A stretch of DNA of 64,000 nucleotides, from assembly GCA_019637265.1 (NCBI GenBank), contig JAHBVY010000001.1, positions 124,001 through 188,000 of the forward strand, given 5' to 3'. The stretch is from Polyangiaceae bacterium (GTDB lineage: Bacteria; Myxococcota_A; Polyangia; Polyangiales; Polyangiaceae). The notes under the pieces are model-generated. The model had not been told where the DNA came from, made no database searches, and saw nothing but the letters and a program-made list of their open reading frames with translations. The translations under genes were made by a program, and so were the position numbers. Below, in pieces: positions 1 through 8,921 of the stretch (position 1 is the stretch's first letter; every line of letters begins with the position of its first letter).

Positions 1-456
1 TGCTGACGGAGCGGCGTAGCTGAGGGCGACGCGCCCGCTGCCGCTGGTGTCGCGCGAGAGCTCGGCCAGCGCCAGGACCTTCCCGCTGGTCAGCGAGGTC
101 ACGACGATCGCCCCGCGGTGGGGCTTGGCGCGGCGCAAGAGCCGCTCGGCCCCGGCTTGCAGCTTCACGTCCAGCGTGAGCAGGGCGAGGGAGCCGTCCT
201 TCGTCTTCGCCATCGCCTGGCCGTTCACCACCTGGAGGCTGCTGAGGTCGACGCGCGGCGGCGCGGGGGGCGGCGCCGGCTCGGCGTCCGCCCCGGCGGG
301 CTCGGCGACCGGCTCCGGGGCGCTGGCCTCGCTGCTCGACTCGGCGTGCAGCGTGGGTGGGAGCGCGCCGAGGCCCGCCGCGACCACCAGGGCGGGGACC
401 GCCGCGCGCCAGCTGAGGTGGGGGTTCAGGTGGCGGCAGCGACGGAGGACCGCCAT
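1..456 (-). CDS. Penicillin-binding-protein-like transpeptidase, N-terminal part only
   Basis: The reading frame is open from an ATG at 456 to the window edge (152 codons), so only the N-terminus is present. It begins with a basic stretch and a hydrophobic segment (around residues 17-35, PALVVAAGLGALPP), then an Ala/Pro/Glu-rich spacer. The last visible part, GAIVVTSLTSGKVLALAEL followed by a Ser/Gly-rich turn, resembles the start of the transpeptidase domain of class A/B penicillin-binding proteins, where a beta strand is followed by TGEVLA. The catalytic SxxK region would lie beyond the window. It is transcribed away from the PilZ gene at 757. The family call rests on this one segment and is tentative; another exported peptidoglycan-linked protein is possible. 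Confidence 0.55.
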   Translation of the reverse strand, partial: MAVLRRCRHLNPHLSWRAAVPALVVAAGLGALPPTLHAESSSEASAPEPVAEPAGADAEPAPPPAPPRVDLSSLQVVNGQAMAKTKDGSLALLTLDVKLQAGAERLLRRAKPHRGAIVVTSLTSGKVLALAELSRDTSGSGRVALSYAAPSA

Positions 457-756
457 CGGGAGCGCTTTGAAATGAGCCACCCTGGGCGCACTACCGCCCG
501 GCGCGGGGAGGGGCCAAGAACGCGACGTCGCGCTCACGGAAGTGCTTAGTGAAGTCGCGATCTCGAGCGGCGCGAGTCGACGCGAGCTGCTGAGCCGATA
601 TCAATTCCGCGTGGAATTTAAGTCTCTGAGGCGGTGCCCTGGGGCCTCCAGGGCGCGCTTATCGAAGCTGCGCGGCTTGAATTTGGCCGGCCGCGGCGCG
701 CGTCCTTACGATCCGGATCGCGGCAGCCAGGCCGGAGCGATCACCTTGGAGGTGTC
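457..756. other. Divergent intergenic region with a short palindrome
   Basis: This 300-bp gap separates two divergent genes and should hold both promoters. Bases 603-618 form a perfect 6-bp inverted repeat (AATTCC, four-base spacer, GGAATT), the only AT-leaning patch here, so it is a candidate operator or promoter element. Bases 638-654 form a CCCTGG/CCAGGG hairpin. No reading frame here looks coding, and no clear -35/-10 pair was found. Confidence 0.4.
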
Positions 757-1152
757 ATGAGCACAGCCCCCCACCTGTTCTTCACCTATCCCTCGGTGCG
801 CCGATTCCGCGCGGCGGAGCGCGTGGCGCTCACGCTGCCGGCGACGCTGCGCCGAGGCCGGAGCCTGGTGCGAGGGCACTCCATCGAGGTGTCGGCCACC
901 GGCGCGGTGCTGCAGTTCGCGGAGGAGGCGAAGCCCGCGGAGGACGCGCCGCGGGTGACGAGCGGGCCGCTTCTGATGACGGTGGAGCTGGAGCTGCCAG
1001 CCCAGGGGCAGATCATCACGGCGCTGGGGCGGCAGGTGTGGGCGGAGCCTGGCGCGGTGGCGCTGAGCTTCGTCAAGATGGCTGACGCGGATCGGTTGAG
1101 CCTGGCGGAGCTGGTGGACGGTGAACGAGCGCTCGATGCGAGCGAGGAGTGA
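757..1152 (+). CDS. PilZ domain protein
   Basis: This 131-residue protein is a single PilZ-like domain. It starts RRFRAAERVALTLPATLRRG (an R-x(n)-R segment), continues with a IEVSATGAVLQF strand that stands in for the usual D-I-S-x-x-G motif, and ends with ITALGRQVWAEPGAVALSF, the typical last PilZ strands. PilZ domains usually bind cyclic di-GMP, but the second motif is degenerate (EVSATG), so binding is uncertain. The ATG at 757 was chosen over longer frames because TTGGAGGTG lies just upstream and the domain begins shortly after. The next gene starts 5 bp after the stop, so the two are very likely co-transcribed. Confidence 0.7.
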   Translation: MSTAPHLFFTYPSVRRFRAAERVALTLPATLRRGRSLVRGHSIEVSATGAVLQFAEEAKPAEDAPRVTSGPLLMTVELELPAQGQIITALGRQVWAEPGAVALSFVKMADADRLSLAELVDGERALDASEE

Positions 1153-1157
1153 GCGAG

Positions 1158-2000
1158 ATGAGGTGGACGTCAGCTATGTGGGTCGCCTTGAGCGGCGCGT
1201 GGGTGAGCGGGTGCATGGTGCCGGCCAAGCAGGTGGAGGAGGCGCGCTCGGCGCTCCAGGTGGAGTAAGCCGCGCACCGCGAGACGGCGGACCGCGCCTA
1301 CACCCTGGCGCGCGAGCTGGACGACGCGAAGCGCGAGCTCAAGCGCCGCGAGGGGCACCTCGACGCGGGGCTCGCCAGCGCGGACGAGCAGCGCTTCGAG
1401 TACGACGTGGCGGTGCGGCAACGCGAGGAGGCCGAGGCCGTGGTGGAGCAGCTGCGAGGTGAGCTGGCGCGCGTGGGCTCGCACCTCCACGCCTACGCCG
1501 GGGACCGCGAGCGCCTGACCCAGGAGCTGAAGGCCGCCGAGCGCCGCGCGGCGGAGGCGGGGAGCACGGAGCGCGCGCGCGGCGAGGAGCTCTCGTTGAT
1601 GCGGGACCTGAGCCTCGCTTTCCATCAGGAAATAGCCCGGGGTCAGGCGAAGCTCGCCCCCGCGCCGGACGACGCCGCCCGCGTGGTGCTGACCTTCAGC
1701 GCACGCGAGATGCTGGACGAGTCGGGGGTCAGCGCCGAGGGGGCGAAGCGCCTCGAGCGCGTGGTGAAGATCGCCGACTCCAACCCCGAGCGGCCGGTGA
1801 TCGTCAGCGTGGCCGAGGTGGGCGGCGAGGCGGCGCCCGAGTCGTCCTTGCTCAGGCTGAGTCAGCTGGCGGAGGCGCTCAGCGCCGCCGGCTTGAGCTC
1901 GGAGCGCGTGGTGGTGAGCGTGGACGCCGAGGGCTCCGGGGAGACGGAGCCGAGCGTGGTGCTGACGCTGCTGATGAGCGCCGAGGTGCCTCCGGGCTGA
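1158..2000 (+). pseudogene. Coiled-coil lipoprotein gene interrupted by an in-frame TAA
   Basis: An ATG at 1158, with GAGGAG upstream inside the end of the PilZ gene, opens a frame with a clear lipoprotein signal peptide ending in V-S-G-C. After 36 codons the frame meets TAA at 1266-1268. The same frame then stays open for 244 more codons to TGA at 1998-2000 and continues the same heptad-like, Glu/Arg/Ala-rich helix on both sides of the stop, so this was one 280-residue protein: signal peptide, long coiled coil (to about residue 170), then a globular C-terminal domain weakly like OmpA/MotB. A GTG at 1407 could restart translation, but that product would be cytoplasmic. It may be a true nonsense allele or a sequencing error. 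Confidence 0.7.
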
Positions 2001-2018
2001 AGCCAGCGGTACTCAGTG

Positions 2019-2270
2019 CTACGGCCGCGGGGTGAAGCGCACCTCCAGCTCCACGCAGCTCTCGGGGTCGCGGCCGCGCGGTGAAGGCAGGGTGCTCACG
2101 TGGGGGGCAGCGCGCAGGGTGGTGGTCAGCGCGCGCAGCAGGGCCGGGCGGAGCTCCGCCTGGAAGCGCTCGTGCCAGGCGAAGCCATCCTCCTGGCCGG
2201 CGTAGTCCTCCGGGAACTCCGCGCGCAGGTGGAGCACGATCTGGAACTCGCGCTCCTCGACGTGGTTCAA
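2019..2270 (-). CDS. Small conserved-looking protein coupled to msrA
   Basis: An 83-residue acidic protein of mixed composition ([17 protein letters not shown] near the start, [13 protein letters not shown] at the end) with alternating strands and helices and no signal peptide. It starts at a TTG (2268-2270) that overlaps the msrA stop codon (TTGA), so translation is probably coupled to msrA. The codon pattern matches its neighbours, which supports a real gene. No family was recognised; a small accessory or regulator of the methionine sulfoxide reductase is a guess from position only. Confidence 0.55.
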   Translation of the reverse strand: MNHVEEREFQIVLHLRAEFPEDYAGQEDGFAWHERFQAELRPALLRALTTTLRAAPHVSTLPSPRGRDPESCVELEVRFTPRP

Positions 2271-3025
2271 GGCGTGGCCTCGCCGCTCAGATCACGGTTC
2301 GCTTCACTGTCTAGCTCACCGGTGCTCGAAGGACCGCCGCCCACAGCGCCGCTGCTCGTGGCGCTCGCGCCTGCCGCGCCGTACAATGGACGTCTCACCG
2401 CGCAGCTCACGCCGGTGCCCTTGAGCCCGCAATAACCGTGCGGATTCTTGGCGAGGTACTGCTGGTGGTAGTCCTCCGCGTAGTAAAAGGGCGCCTCGCT
2501 CGCGTCGCGGATCTCGGTGGTGATGTCGCCGTAGCCCGCCTCGCGTAGCCCGCGCTGAAACGCCGCCAGGGTGCGCTGTACCTCGGCGCGCTGGGCGTCG
2601 TCATAGGTGTAGATCGCCGAGCGGTACTGGGTGCCCACGTCCGCCCCTTGGCGCATGCCTTGCGTCGGGTCGTGCGCCTCCCAGAACACGCTGAGCAGCG
2701 CGCCGTACGATGTCTCGGTCGGATCGAAGACGACGCGCACCACCTCCGTGTGCCCCGTGAGCCCGCTGCACACCTCCTCATACGTGGGGTTGGGGGTGAC
2801 ACCGCCCGCGTAGCCCACCTGAGTGGAGCGCACGCCCGGCTGCTGCCAGAAGCGCCGCTCCGCGCCCCAGAAGCAGCCGAGGCCGAACAGCGCGAGCTGC
2901 ATCCCCGGGAACGGGGGGAGGGTGGCGTGGCCCGTCACCAAGTGACGCGGGCTCACCTGCAAGGGCTCGGCGCGCCCGGGCAGGGCTTGCTCGGGGGAGG
3001 GGAGGACGAGGGGGCGCTGATGCAT
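2267..3025 (-). CDS. msrA: Peptide methionine (S)-S-oxide reductase MsrA
   Basis: MsrA reduces the S-epimer of methionine sulfoxide in oxidised proteins using thioredoxin. The 252-residue product has the signature GCFWG with the nucleophile at Cys51, followed by [39 protein letters not shown] and [12 protein letters not shown], all hallmarks of the family. The extended N-terminus ([13 protein letters not shown] ... [10 protein letters not shown]) matches the longer Escherichia coli-type enzyme. A resolving Cys is likely in [11 protein letters not shown] near the C-terminus; after it comes a 45-residue Gly/Ser-rich tail that typical MsrA lacks. The ATG at 3025 was chosen because the E. coli-like N-terminus begins there. 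The stop overlaps the next small gene. Confidence 0.95.
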   Translation of the reverse strand: MHQRPLVLPSPEQALPGRAEPLQVSPRHLVTGHATLPPFPGMQLALFGLGCFWGAERRFWQQPGVRSTQVGYAGGVTPNPTYEEVCSGLTGHTEVVRVVFDPTETSYGALLSVFWEAHDPTQGMRQGADVGTQYRSAIYTYDDAQRAEVQRTLAAFQRGLREAGYGDITTEIRDASEAPFYYAEDYHQQYLAKNPHGYCGLKGTGVSCAVRRPLYGAAGASATSSGAVGGGPSSTGELDSEANRDLSGEATP

Positions 3026-3402
3026 GGGCGAAGGATAGGGCGCGCCGCGGCGCCTCACCAGCTCTGCTCGAACGGTGAGTGAAGCTGACTTGTGGCTGAG
3101 CGCGCGGGGGGCACCGGTGCGGTGCCGTCCAACCAGCTCTTCAACATCCCGAGGCTGTGGGCGATGTTCTTCAAGGCCGCACGAAGACGCCCATGAGGTC
3201 GAGGACCGCGACAAGAGCGACGCTCGACGCATGAACAGCGTCTCTCAAAGACCGCGTCACACACCGGGAGGGAGTGAACCCCCGAAAAAACCTGAACTAG
3301 CAGGCGTGCTCAAGCGCCGCGAGCGCACCGAGGGGGACGCGAACGAACGCGAGCGAGCAGTACCCGATGAGCCCCTGCGTGACGAGCACGGCGTGCCGAG
3401 GC
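3026..3402. other. Intergenic region with one copy of the 16-bp dispersed repeat
   Basis: No convincing gene is present in these 377 bp upstream of msrA. Bases 3119-3134 are an exact copy of the dispersed word GCGGTGCCGTCCAACC. The following AGCTCTTCA also follows the word in the inverted copy at 45015-45041, so these two copies share a longer unit. The msrA promoter should lie here, but no clear -35/-10 pair was seen. Confidence 0.5.
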
Positions 3403-4152
3403 TCAGGTGAAGCGCTCGAGGCCGGCCACGGTGCGCCCGCCGTCCACCAGCACCTCGTGGCCGGTGATGAAGGGGCTGTCGAGCAGGAACAGCACCGCGC
3501 GGGCGATGTCCTCCGCCTCACCGACGCGCGCGAGGGGGATGCGCGCCGCGAGCTTCGCCACGTCCGCCTCGGACATCTCCGGAGGCGGCAGCACGGTGCC
3601 GGGCGCCACCGCGTTGACGCGGACGTGGGGCGCCAGCTCGAGGCTCAGGGTGCGCATCAGGTGGCGCAGCGCGCCCTTGGAGACGGTGTACGGCAGGTAA
3701 CCGCGGAAGGGGACGCTGGCGCTGGCGCAGGTGATGAACGTGATGCTGCCGCCCGCGTCGCGGAGCGCGCTGGCGGCGCTCTGAGCCAACAGGAAGGGCG
3801 CGCGGAGGTTCAGGTCGAGGGCGCGATCCCAAGCGCCGTCGTCGACGTCCGAGAGCGCCACGCGCTCGAAGCTCGCGGCGCTGGGGACCAGCAGGTCGAG
3901 GCCACCCAAGGCGTCGATCGCGCGCGGCACCAGCTCACGCGCGGCGTCGCGATCGGAGAGGTTGGCCTGGAGCGGCACCCCGTGGCCGCCCGCCGCCTCG
4001 ATCGCGCGGCAGGTCTGCTCCGCGCCGCCCTGGCTCCCATGATAATGCACCGCCACGCGCGCCCCGCGGCCGCCGAGCGCGACGGCGATTGCCTGGCCCA
4101 CCCGCGTGCCAGCGCCGGTCACCAGGGCGCGGAGCTCAGGCGGTGTGGTCAT
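3403..4152 (-). CDS. Short-chain dehydrogenase/reductase, pteridine-reductase-like
   Basis: A 249-residue Rossmann-fold oxidoreductase of the SDR superfamily. The cofactor loop is TGAGTRVG (residues 12-19), followed by VAVHYHGS; Arg17 and the HYHGS segment are typical of NADPH-dependent pteridine reductases (PTR1/FolM). The active site YTVSK gives Tyr155 and Lys159. Thirteen residues before the Tyr, where SDRs carry Ser or PTR1 carries Asp, there is Cys142, with several Ser nearby, so the exact substrate is unclear. The C-terminus (PFITGHEVLVDGGRTV) is standard. It may serve in pterin or folate reduction; a general SDR role cannot be excluded. The downstream neighbour on the same strand is msrA. 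Confidence 0.8.
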   Translation of the reverse strand: MTTPPELRALVTGAGTRVGQAIAVALGGRGARVAVHYHGSQGGAEQTCRAIEAAGGHGVPLQANLSDRDAARELVPRAIDALGGLDLLVPSAASFERVALSDVDDGAWDRALDLNLRAPFLLAQSAASALRDAGGSITFITCASASVPFRGYLPYTVSKGALRHLMRTLSLELAPHVRVNAVAPGTVLPPPEMSEADVAKLAARIPLARVGEAEDIARAVLFLLDSPFITGHEVLVDGGRTVAGLERFT

Positions 4153-4165
4153 GGCTGCGCACCAA

Positions 4166-4954
4166 TTAGAGCTGGAAGCTGACCTTCGACGGCCAGGAGC
4201 CGGGGCTCGGGAACGTCAGCCCGCGCAGCACCCCGACCAAGCAGCGCACGGCGCCCGCGTCCGCGGCGTCCGTCTGCGACAGGCCCACGCCGAGCGGCTG
4301 ACCCTCCGTGCCCACGTAGACGGTCGCCTCGAAGCTGCCCTGAGCGCCATTCTTGCACTGATCCAGCTCGCTCCGCGCCCCCGCGAGGGCGTCCGTCACC
4401 TGCTCCGCGGACCACAAGACAGGGGGACGGACGTCGTTGATCTGATCGAAGTCGAAGGCCTTCTTCGCGAGGCCGTGCTCACCGCCCTGCGGCTTGGGCC
4501 AGGTGCGCTTCCGTAAGGCGCCGAGCAGGCAGTCCTCCGTCGTGCGATCCCCGAGGCTGCTGCGCGACACGAAGGCCTCCGTCAGGGCGCCTGCGCGATC
4601 GATCTTCAGCTCGAACTCCACGCCGCCGCCGAGGAACTCCACCTGCCGCGCGCCCTCCGCCATGCAGCGCTCGAAGTCGGGCAGCGCCGCCTGGAAGGTG
4701 GCCGTCACCTCGCCCGGATCGAGCGCGCCGATCGCCGCCGAGACGGCCAGGTCCCCACCGCTCCGGCGCCGCTCGGACTGGCCGCTGTCCACGTCGCTCG
4801 GATCGTGCGCGGGCTCTTGGCCGCCGCCGCCGCAGCCCGCGAGCAGGGCCAGGCCCATGGCCATGCTCAGCGCCATGCCGAGCGACTGGGGGCCGAAGCG
4901 AAGCGCGGGGCTCCGCGATCCAAGGACGGGTTTGAAGGGGGTGAGGTGAGTCAT
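4166..4954 (-). CDS. Lipoprotein with AgmX/PglI-like domains
   Basis: A 262-residue predicted lipoprotein: signal peptide ending LALLAGC followed by a Gly-rich and acidic spacer. Two similar modules follow, each with a paired Cys pattern (FERCMAEGAR ... TTEDCLLGALRKRTWPKP and LDQCKNGAQG ... VRCLVGVLRGLTFPSP). This C-x(n)-C layout with a central G-x-L/G-x-V strand pair and a final F-P-x-P is typical of the AgmX/PglI C-terminal domain of myxobacteria, a TonB-box-like fold used in envelope and gliding proteins. The ATG at 4954 is preferred; a TTG at 4972 is an alternative. Its stop is 13 bp from the SDR start on the same strand, so an operon is likely. The function is unknown. Confidence 0.65.
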   Translation of the reverse strand: MTHLTPFKPVLGSRSPALRFGPQSLGMALSMAMGLALLAGCGGGGQEPAHDPSDVDSGQSERRRSGGDLAVSAAIGALDPGEVTATFQAALPDFERCMAEGARQVEFLGGGVEFELKIDRAGALTEAFVSRSSLGDRTTEDCLLGALRKRTWPKPQGGEHGLAKKAFDFDQINDVRPPVLWSAEQVTDALAGARSELDQCKNGAQGSFEATVYVGTEGQPLGVGLSQTDAADAGAVRCLVGVLRGLTFPSPGSWPSKVSFQL

Positions 4955-5051
4955 TGTGAGGTTCCCTGACAAGATCGCGCGCTGCGGGTCGCTGCTCTCA
5001 CGCGCTCGCCGTCGATGAAGACGCGAGCGCGAGCATCGGACTCTAGCGGAG

Positions 5052-6194
<1,143 letters not shown>

Positions 6195-6224
6195 CGCGCG
6201 CTACCTTACTCGGCCCGCCGGGGC

Positions 6225-6278
6225 TGCCAAGCACTCTTCACCGAGGTGCGTCGGGGCGCCCCTTGCCAAGCACTCTTC
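6225..6278. repeat. 15-bp direct repeat behind the nucleotidyltransferase gene
   Basis: TGCCAAGCACTCTTC occurs at 6225-6239 and again at 6264-6278 (39-bp period), with GCG-rich sequence between. It lies in the 118-bp gap between two genes on the minus strand. No function is evident. Confidence 0.7.
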
Positions 6279-6312
6279 GCGGAGGGCGTGAAGGCGCGGC
6301 TCGGTGACGGCT

Positions 6313-7086
6313 CTAGGGCGCCGCGGTCCGCCCCTGCCACCAGCGCTCGGCGCAGGCGTGATCTTCCAGGGTGTCGATCTCCATGTAGGCGCCGTGGGTG
6401 TCGGCGCGGTGCATCTCCACCCCTTGCTCGAGCATGTCTGCCAACAGATCCAGCAGGTAGGCGCGCTCGAAGGAGCGCCCCTCGCGGTACGGGCCCCCGG
6501 CGAAGCGCGCCGCCGCCTCATCGTAGGCGCGCGTCAGCCGATCGGCGCCCGCCGCGCTCGCCTTCATCACCCCGATGAACTCACCGCTCGCCTGCTCGCT
6601 GTCCAGCGTGCGACTCAGCTGCACCACGCGGGTCCCCTCGGCGCGCAGCTTCTCGGCGTCCGTCTCCGGGTGCTGCGAGCGATCGAGGTAGCGGCGCCGC
6701 CAGTCGGTGTCGCAGCCGAGGCACAGATCATGAGGGCTCGTCGCGACGCGCGTCGCCGCCGGTCCGTCGTAGATGATGTCGGCGTAGCTCGCGACGAAGC
6801 CGCCCGACAGGTGCTCGCGCGCGCACATCAGCGAGCCCAAGATGTTGTTCTGCTCCCAGCTGCTGTTGATGACGTACGTCAGCTCCGGGTAGCGAGCGCG
6901 CACCACTTCCGCGCGGTAACCGGCGATGAACACCACGTCTTGGCGCGCGAAGCCCGCTTCGGCCAGCGCCTCCAAGATCCACTCGAGCATCGGGCGCCCC
7001 ATCACGGGCACCAGCGTCTTCGGGATCTCGTCCGTTTTGTGCTGGAGCCGGCTCCCACGTCCGGCGCCGATCACGATGGCTCTCAT
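6313..7086 (-). CDS. LicC/PntC-like nucleotidyltransferase
   Basis: A 257-residue enzyme of the sugar/choline-phosphate nucleotidyltransferase fold. The N-terminal NTP-binding loop is GAGRGSRL (residues 7-14) with the conserved Lys23 in EIPKTLVPV, then VVFIAGYRAE and a metal-site-like segment, ASYADIIYDG. The later DTDWRRRYLDRSQHPETDAEK and ASGEFIGVMKAS match the pattern of phosphocholine (LicC) and 2-aminoethylphosphonate (PntC) cytidylyltransferases rather than glucose-phosphate enzymes. It may activate a phospho-alcohol for attachment to a surface polymer or lipid. The ATG at 7086 has GGAG six bases upstream; a longer start near 7116 is possible. No transferase partner is adjacent. Confidence 0.75.
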   Translation of the reverse strand: MRAIVIGAGRGSRLQHKTDEIPKTLVPVMGRPMLEWILEALAEAGFARQDVVFIAGYRAEVVRARYPELTYVINSSWEQNNILGSLMCAREHLSGGFVASYADIIYDGPAATRVATSPHDLCLGCDTDWRRRYLDRSQHPETDAEKLRAEGTRVVQLSRTLDSEQASGEFIGVMKASAAGADRLTRAYDEAAARFAGGPYREGRSFERAYLLDLLADMLEQGVEMHRADTHGAYMEIDTLEDHACAERWWQGRTAAP

Positions 7087-7170
7087 ACGTGCTCCAGTGA
7101 GGGGGAGCCGCTTCATAGCCGACCCACCGCGCGAACGCCCGCTGACTTTGCGGAGTCCACGGGAGCTGGG

Positions 7171-7203
7171 TTTTGGGGGTTTGGGGGTTTGGCAGTGCGC
7201 TCC
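7171..7203 (+). repeat. G/T-rich repeat copy in divergent promoter region
   Basis: The 260-bp gap between two divergent genes contains TTTTGGGGGTTTGGGGG followed by TTTGGCA, a doubled copy of the G5T3 word. Bases 7183-7193 are an exact GGGGGTTTGGC, one of five copies in the window. The rest of the gap shows no gene. Confidence 0.6.
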
Positions 7204-7346
7204 ACGGCTGCGAGTCAGCTGGGCGCTCCGAACCGCTGCACGCTCCGTCCCGTGTTGCGCCCGTCGACCGCCGTCATCCGCGACGCTCCGCAGGCTCATG
7301 TGCGGACCCATTGAGATCGTCGGGCGTTCTGGGTGAAGGTCCGCTC

Positions 7347-8657
7347 ATGTCGACCCTCCCCTCGATGACCTTGAACCAGGACCGCTTCCTCGGGCTGCTG
7401 CGGCAGATGATCGCCCTCACGCCGCGGCTCCAGAACTCCCTGGACGCAGGCCTGGTGCCCGAGGAGGTGCTGGTGGCGGAGCTGGTGGAGGCGGCGCTCG
7501 CGCCCCACGTTGAGTCAGGATTTCTGACGATTGAGCGCTACGCCGGTCCCGGCGCGCCGCGGCGCCCGAGCCTCGTGATCACGGTGCCGGGCACCGGGGA
7601 GGGCAGCGTCGGCTTCGTGGGGGCGCACTTCGACGTGGTGCCGGCGGACCGCGAGGCGGAGGGCTGGGAGCGCGATCCGTTCACGCTGTGGGTGGGGGAG
7701 GACGGCACGCTGTACGGTCGCGGGGTGACCGACTGCCTGGGTCACGTGGCGGTGCTGACCGATCTCTTGGCGCAGCTCGGGGAGCAGAACCTGAAGCCGC
7801 ACCGTAGCCTGCGGGTGGTGCTGATCAGTAATGAGGAGGCGGCGCCGGTTGCGGACTGCGGGCTCGATTACGTGGCGGATCAGGGCGGCCTGGCGCCGCT
7901 CGCGAAGGGGCCGATCTACTGGCTGGATAGCGCGGATTTCGGGCCCACGGTGGGCACCGGCGGCACCGGGATGTGGGAGCTTCAGGTGACGGGCGTCGCC
8001 GGGCACTCGGGGATGACGCACAACTGCGTGAACGCGCTGGAGCTCGGCATGTACGTGGCGAGCGAGCTGGTGCGCTGGTTCGAGCGGACTTACCCGCCGC
8101 ACCCGGAGGAGGCGCGCTACGGCTTCCTCTCCAGCTCCACCCTGAAGAGCACCGTGGTGCAGGTGCACAACGAGAAGATCACCAAGATCCCCGGTGAAGC
8201 AATTTTCCGCGGGGATATACGCCTGGTGCCGTTCTACGACATGGAGGAGGCGATGAACGGCGCCATCCAGTTCGTGGCCGAGCTAAACCGCGCGATTCAA
8301 GCCGATGAGCCTCCGCCGGGCGCGCCGCGGGTGAAGACCCAAGAGGGGCGCCGCGGCAGCGTGGCGCTGCGGCCCAAGGGGCGCACCATGGAGGGCATCG
8401 CCTGCGACCTCGAGTCGCCGGGGCTCGCGGCGCTGGTCGCCGCGATGGAGGCGGTGCGCGGCGAAGGCGGGGCGCAGCCTTACTCGATGACCGGCTCCCT
8501 GCCGCTGGTGCGCGACCTCCAGCGTAGCGGCTTCGACGTGCAGATCACCGGATTCGGACGCTCCACTTACTATCATGCGCCCAACGAGCAAGCGAAGCTC
8601 GAGCACTTCGAGCAGGGCTTCCGCATCCTGTGTGAGCTGCTCGACCGGCTACGGTAG
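7347..8657 (+). CDS. M20 family metallopeptidase (ArgE/DapE-like deacylase)
   Basis: A 436-residue zinc hydrolase of the M20 family, which removes acyl or amino-acid groups from peptides and amino acids (acetylornithine deacetylase, succinyl-diaminopimelate desuccinylase and relatives). Metal ligands are visible: GAHFDVVPA (His94, Asp96), GRGVTD (Asp129) and the catalytic/bridging pair SNEE (Glu163, Glu164). A dimerisation insert follows, with GVAGHSGMTHNCVNA, and a late GRSTYYHAPNE matches the final ligand region. The ATG at 7347 has GGTGAAGGT upstream; longer in-frame starts would run through the repeat. It sits alone and its substrate cannot be fixed from the sequence; an ArgE-like role is a reasonable default. 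Confidence 0.82.
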   Translation: MSTLPSMTLNQDRFLGLLRQMIALTPRLQNSLDAGLVPEEVLVAELVEAALAPHVESGFLTIERYAGPGAPRRPSLVITVPGTGEGSVGFVGAHFDVVPADREAEGWERDPFTLWVGEDGTLYGRGVTDCLGHVAVLTDLLAQLGEQNLKPHRSLRVVLISNEEAAPVADCGLDYVADQGGLAPLAKGPIYWLDSADFGPTVGTGGTGMWELQVTGVAGHSGMTHNCVNALELGMYVASELVRWFERTYPPHPEEARYGFLSSSTLKSTVVQVHNEKITKIPGEAIFRGDIRLVPFYDMEEAMNGAIQFVAELNRAIQADEPPPGAPRVKTQEGRRGSVALRPKGRTMEGIACDLESPGLAALVAAMEAVRGEGGAQPYSMTGSLPLVRDLQRSGFDVQITGFGRSTYYHAPNEQAKLEHFEQGFRILCELLDRLR

Positions 8658-8713
8658 CCGCGCGGCTGGGTGGTGCGAGAGGCGCTGTGGCCGGCCGCTA
8701 TTCGGCTCGTAGC

Positions 8714-8738
8714 GCGGTGCCGTCCAACCCCCAAAACC
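8714..8738 (+). repeat. Dispersed 16-bp repeat plus C5A4 tail
   Basis: Exact GCGGTGCCGTCCAACC followed by CCCAAAACC, in the 264-bp gap between the M20 peptidase and the aldolase. Apart from the repeat no feature was identified in that gap. Confidence 0.8.
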
Positions 8739-8921
8739 GCTCCGACTTGGAGCGTGGAGTCCGGCTCAGGCTTTGGGGTACTGGGCCTGGGTGTCGGCCC
8801 GAGCGCGCCTTGACCCGCATCACCCGGTGGGCTATCGCCGGCTCGGTCCTGGAGCAGGGAAAAACCGCCGCTATTCGGACGGCAGGCTGACGAAATGCTC
8901 CAGGTGTGCACGGAGGGTTCC

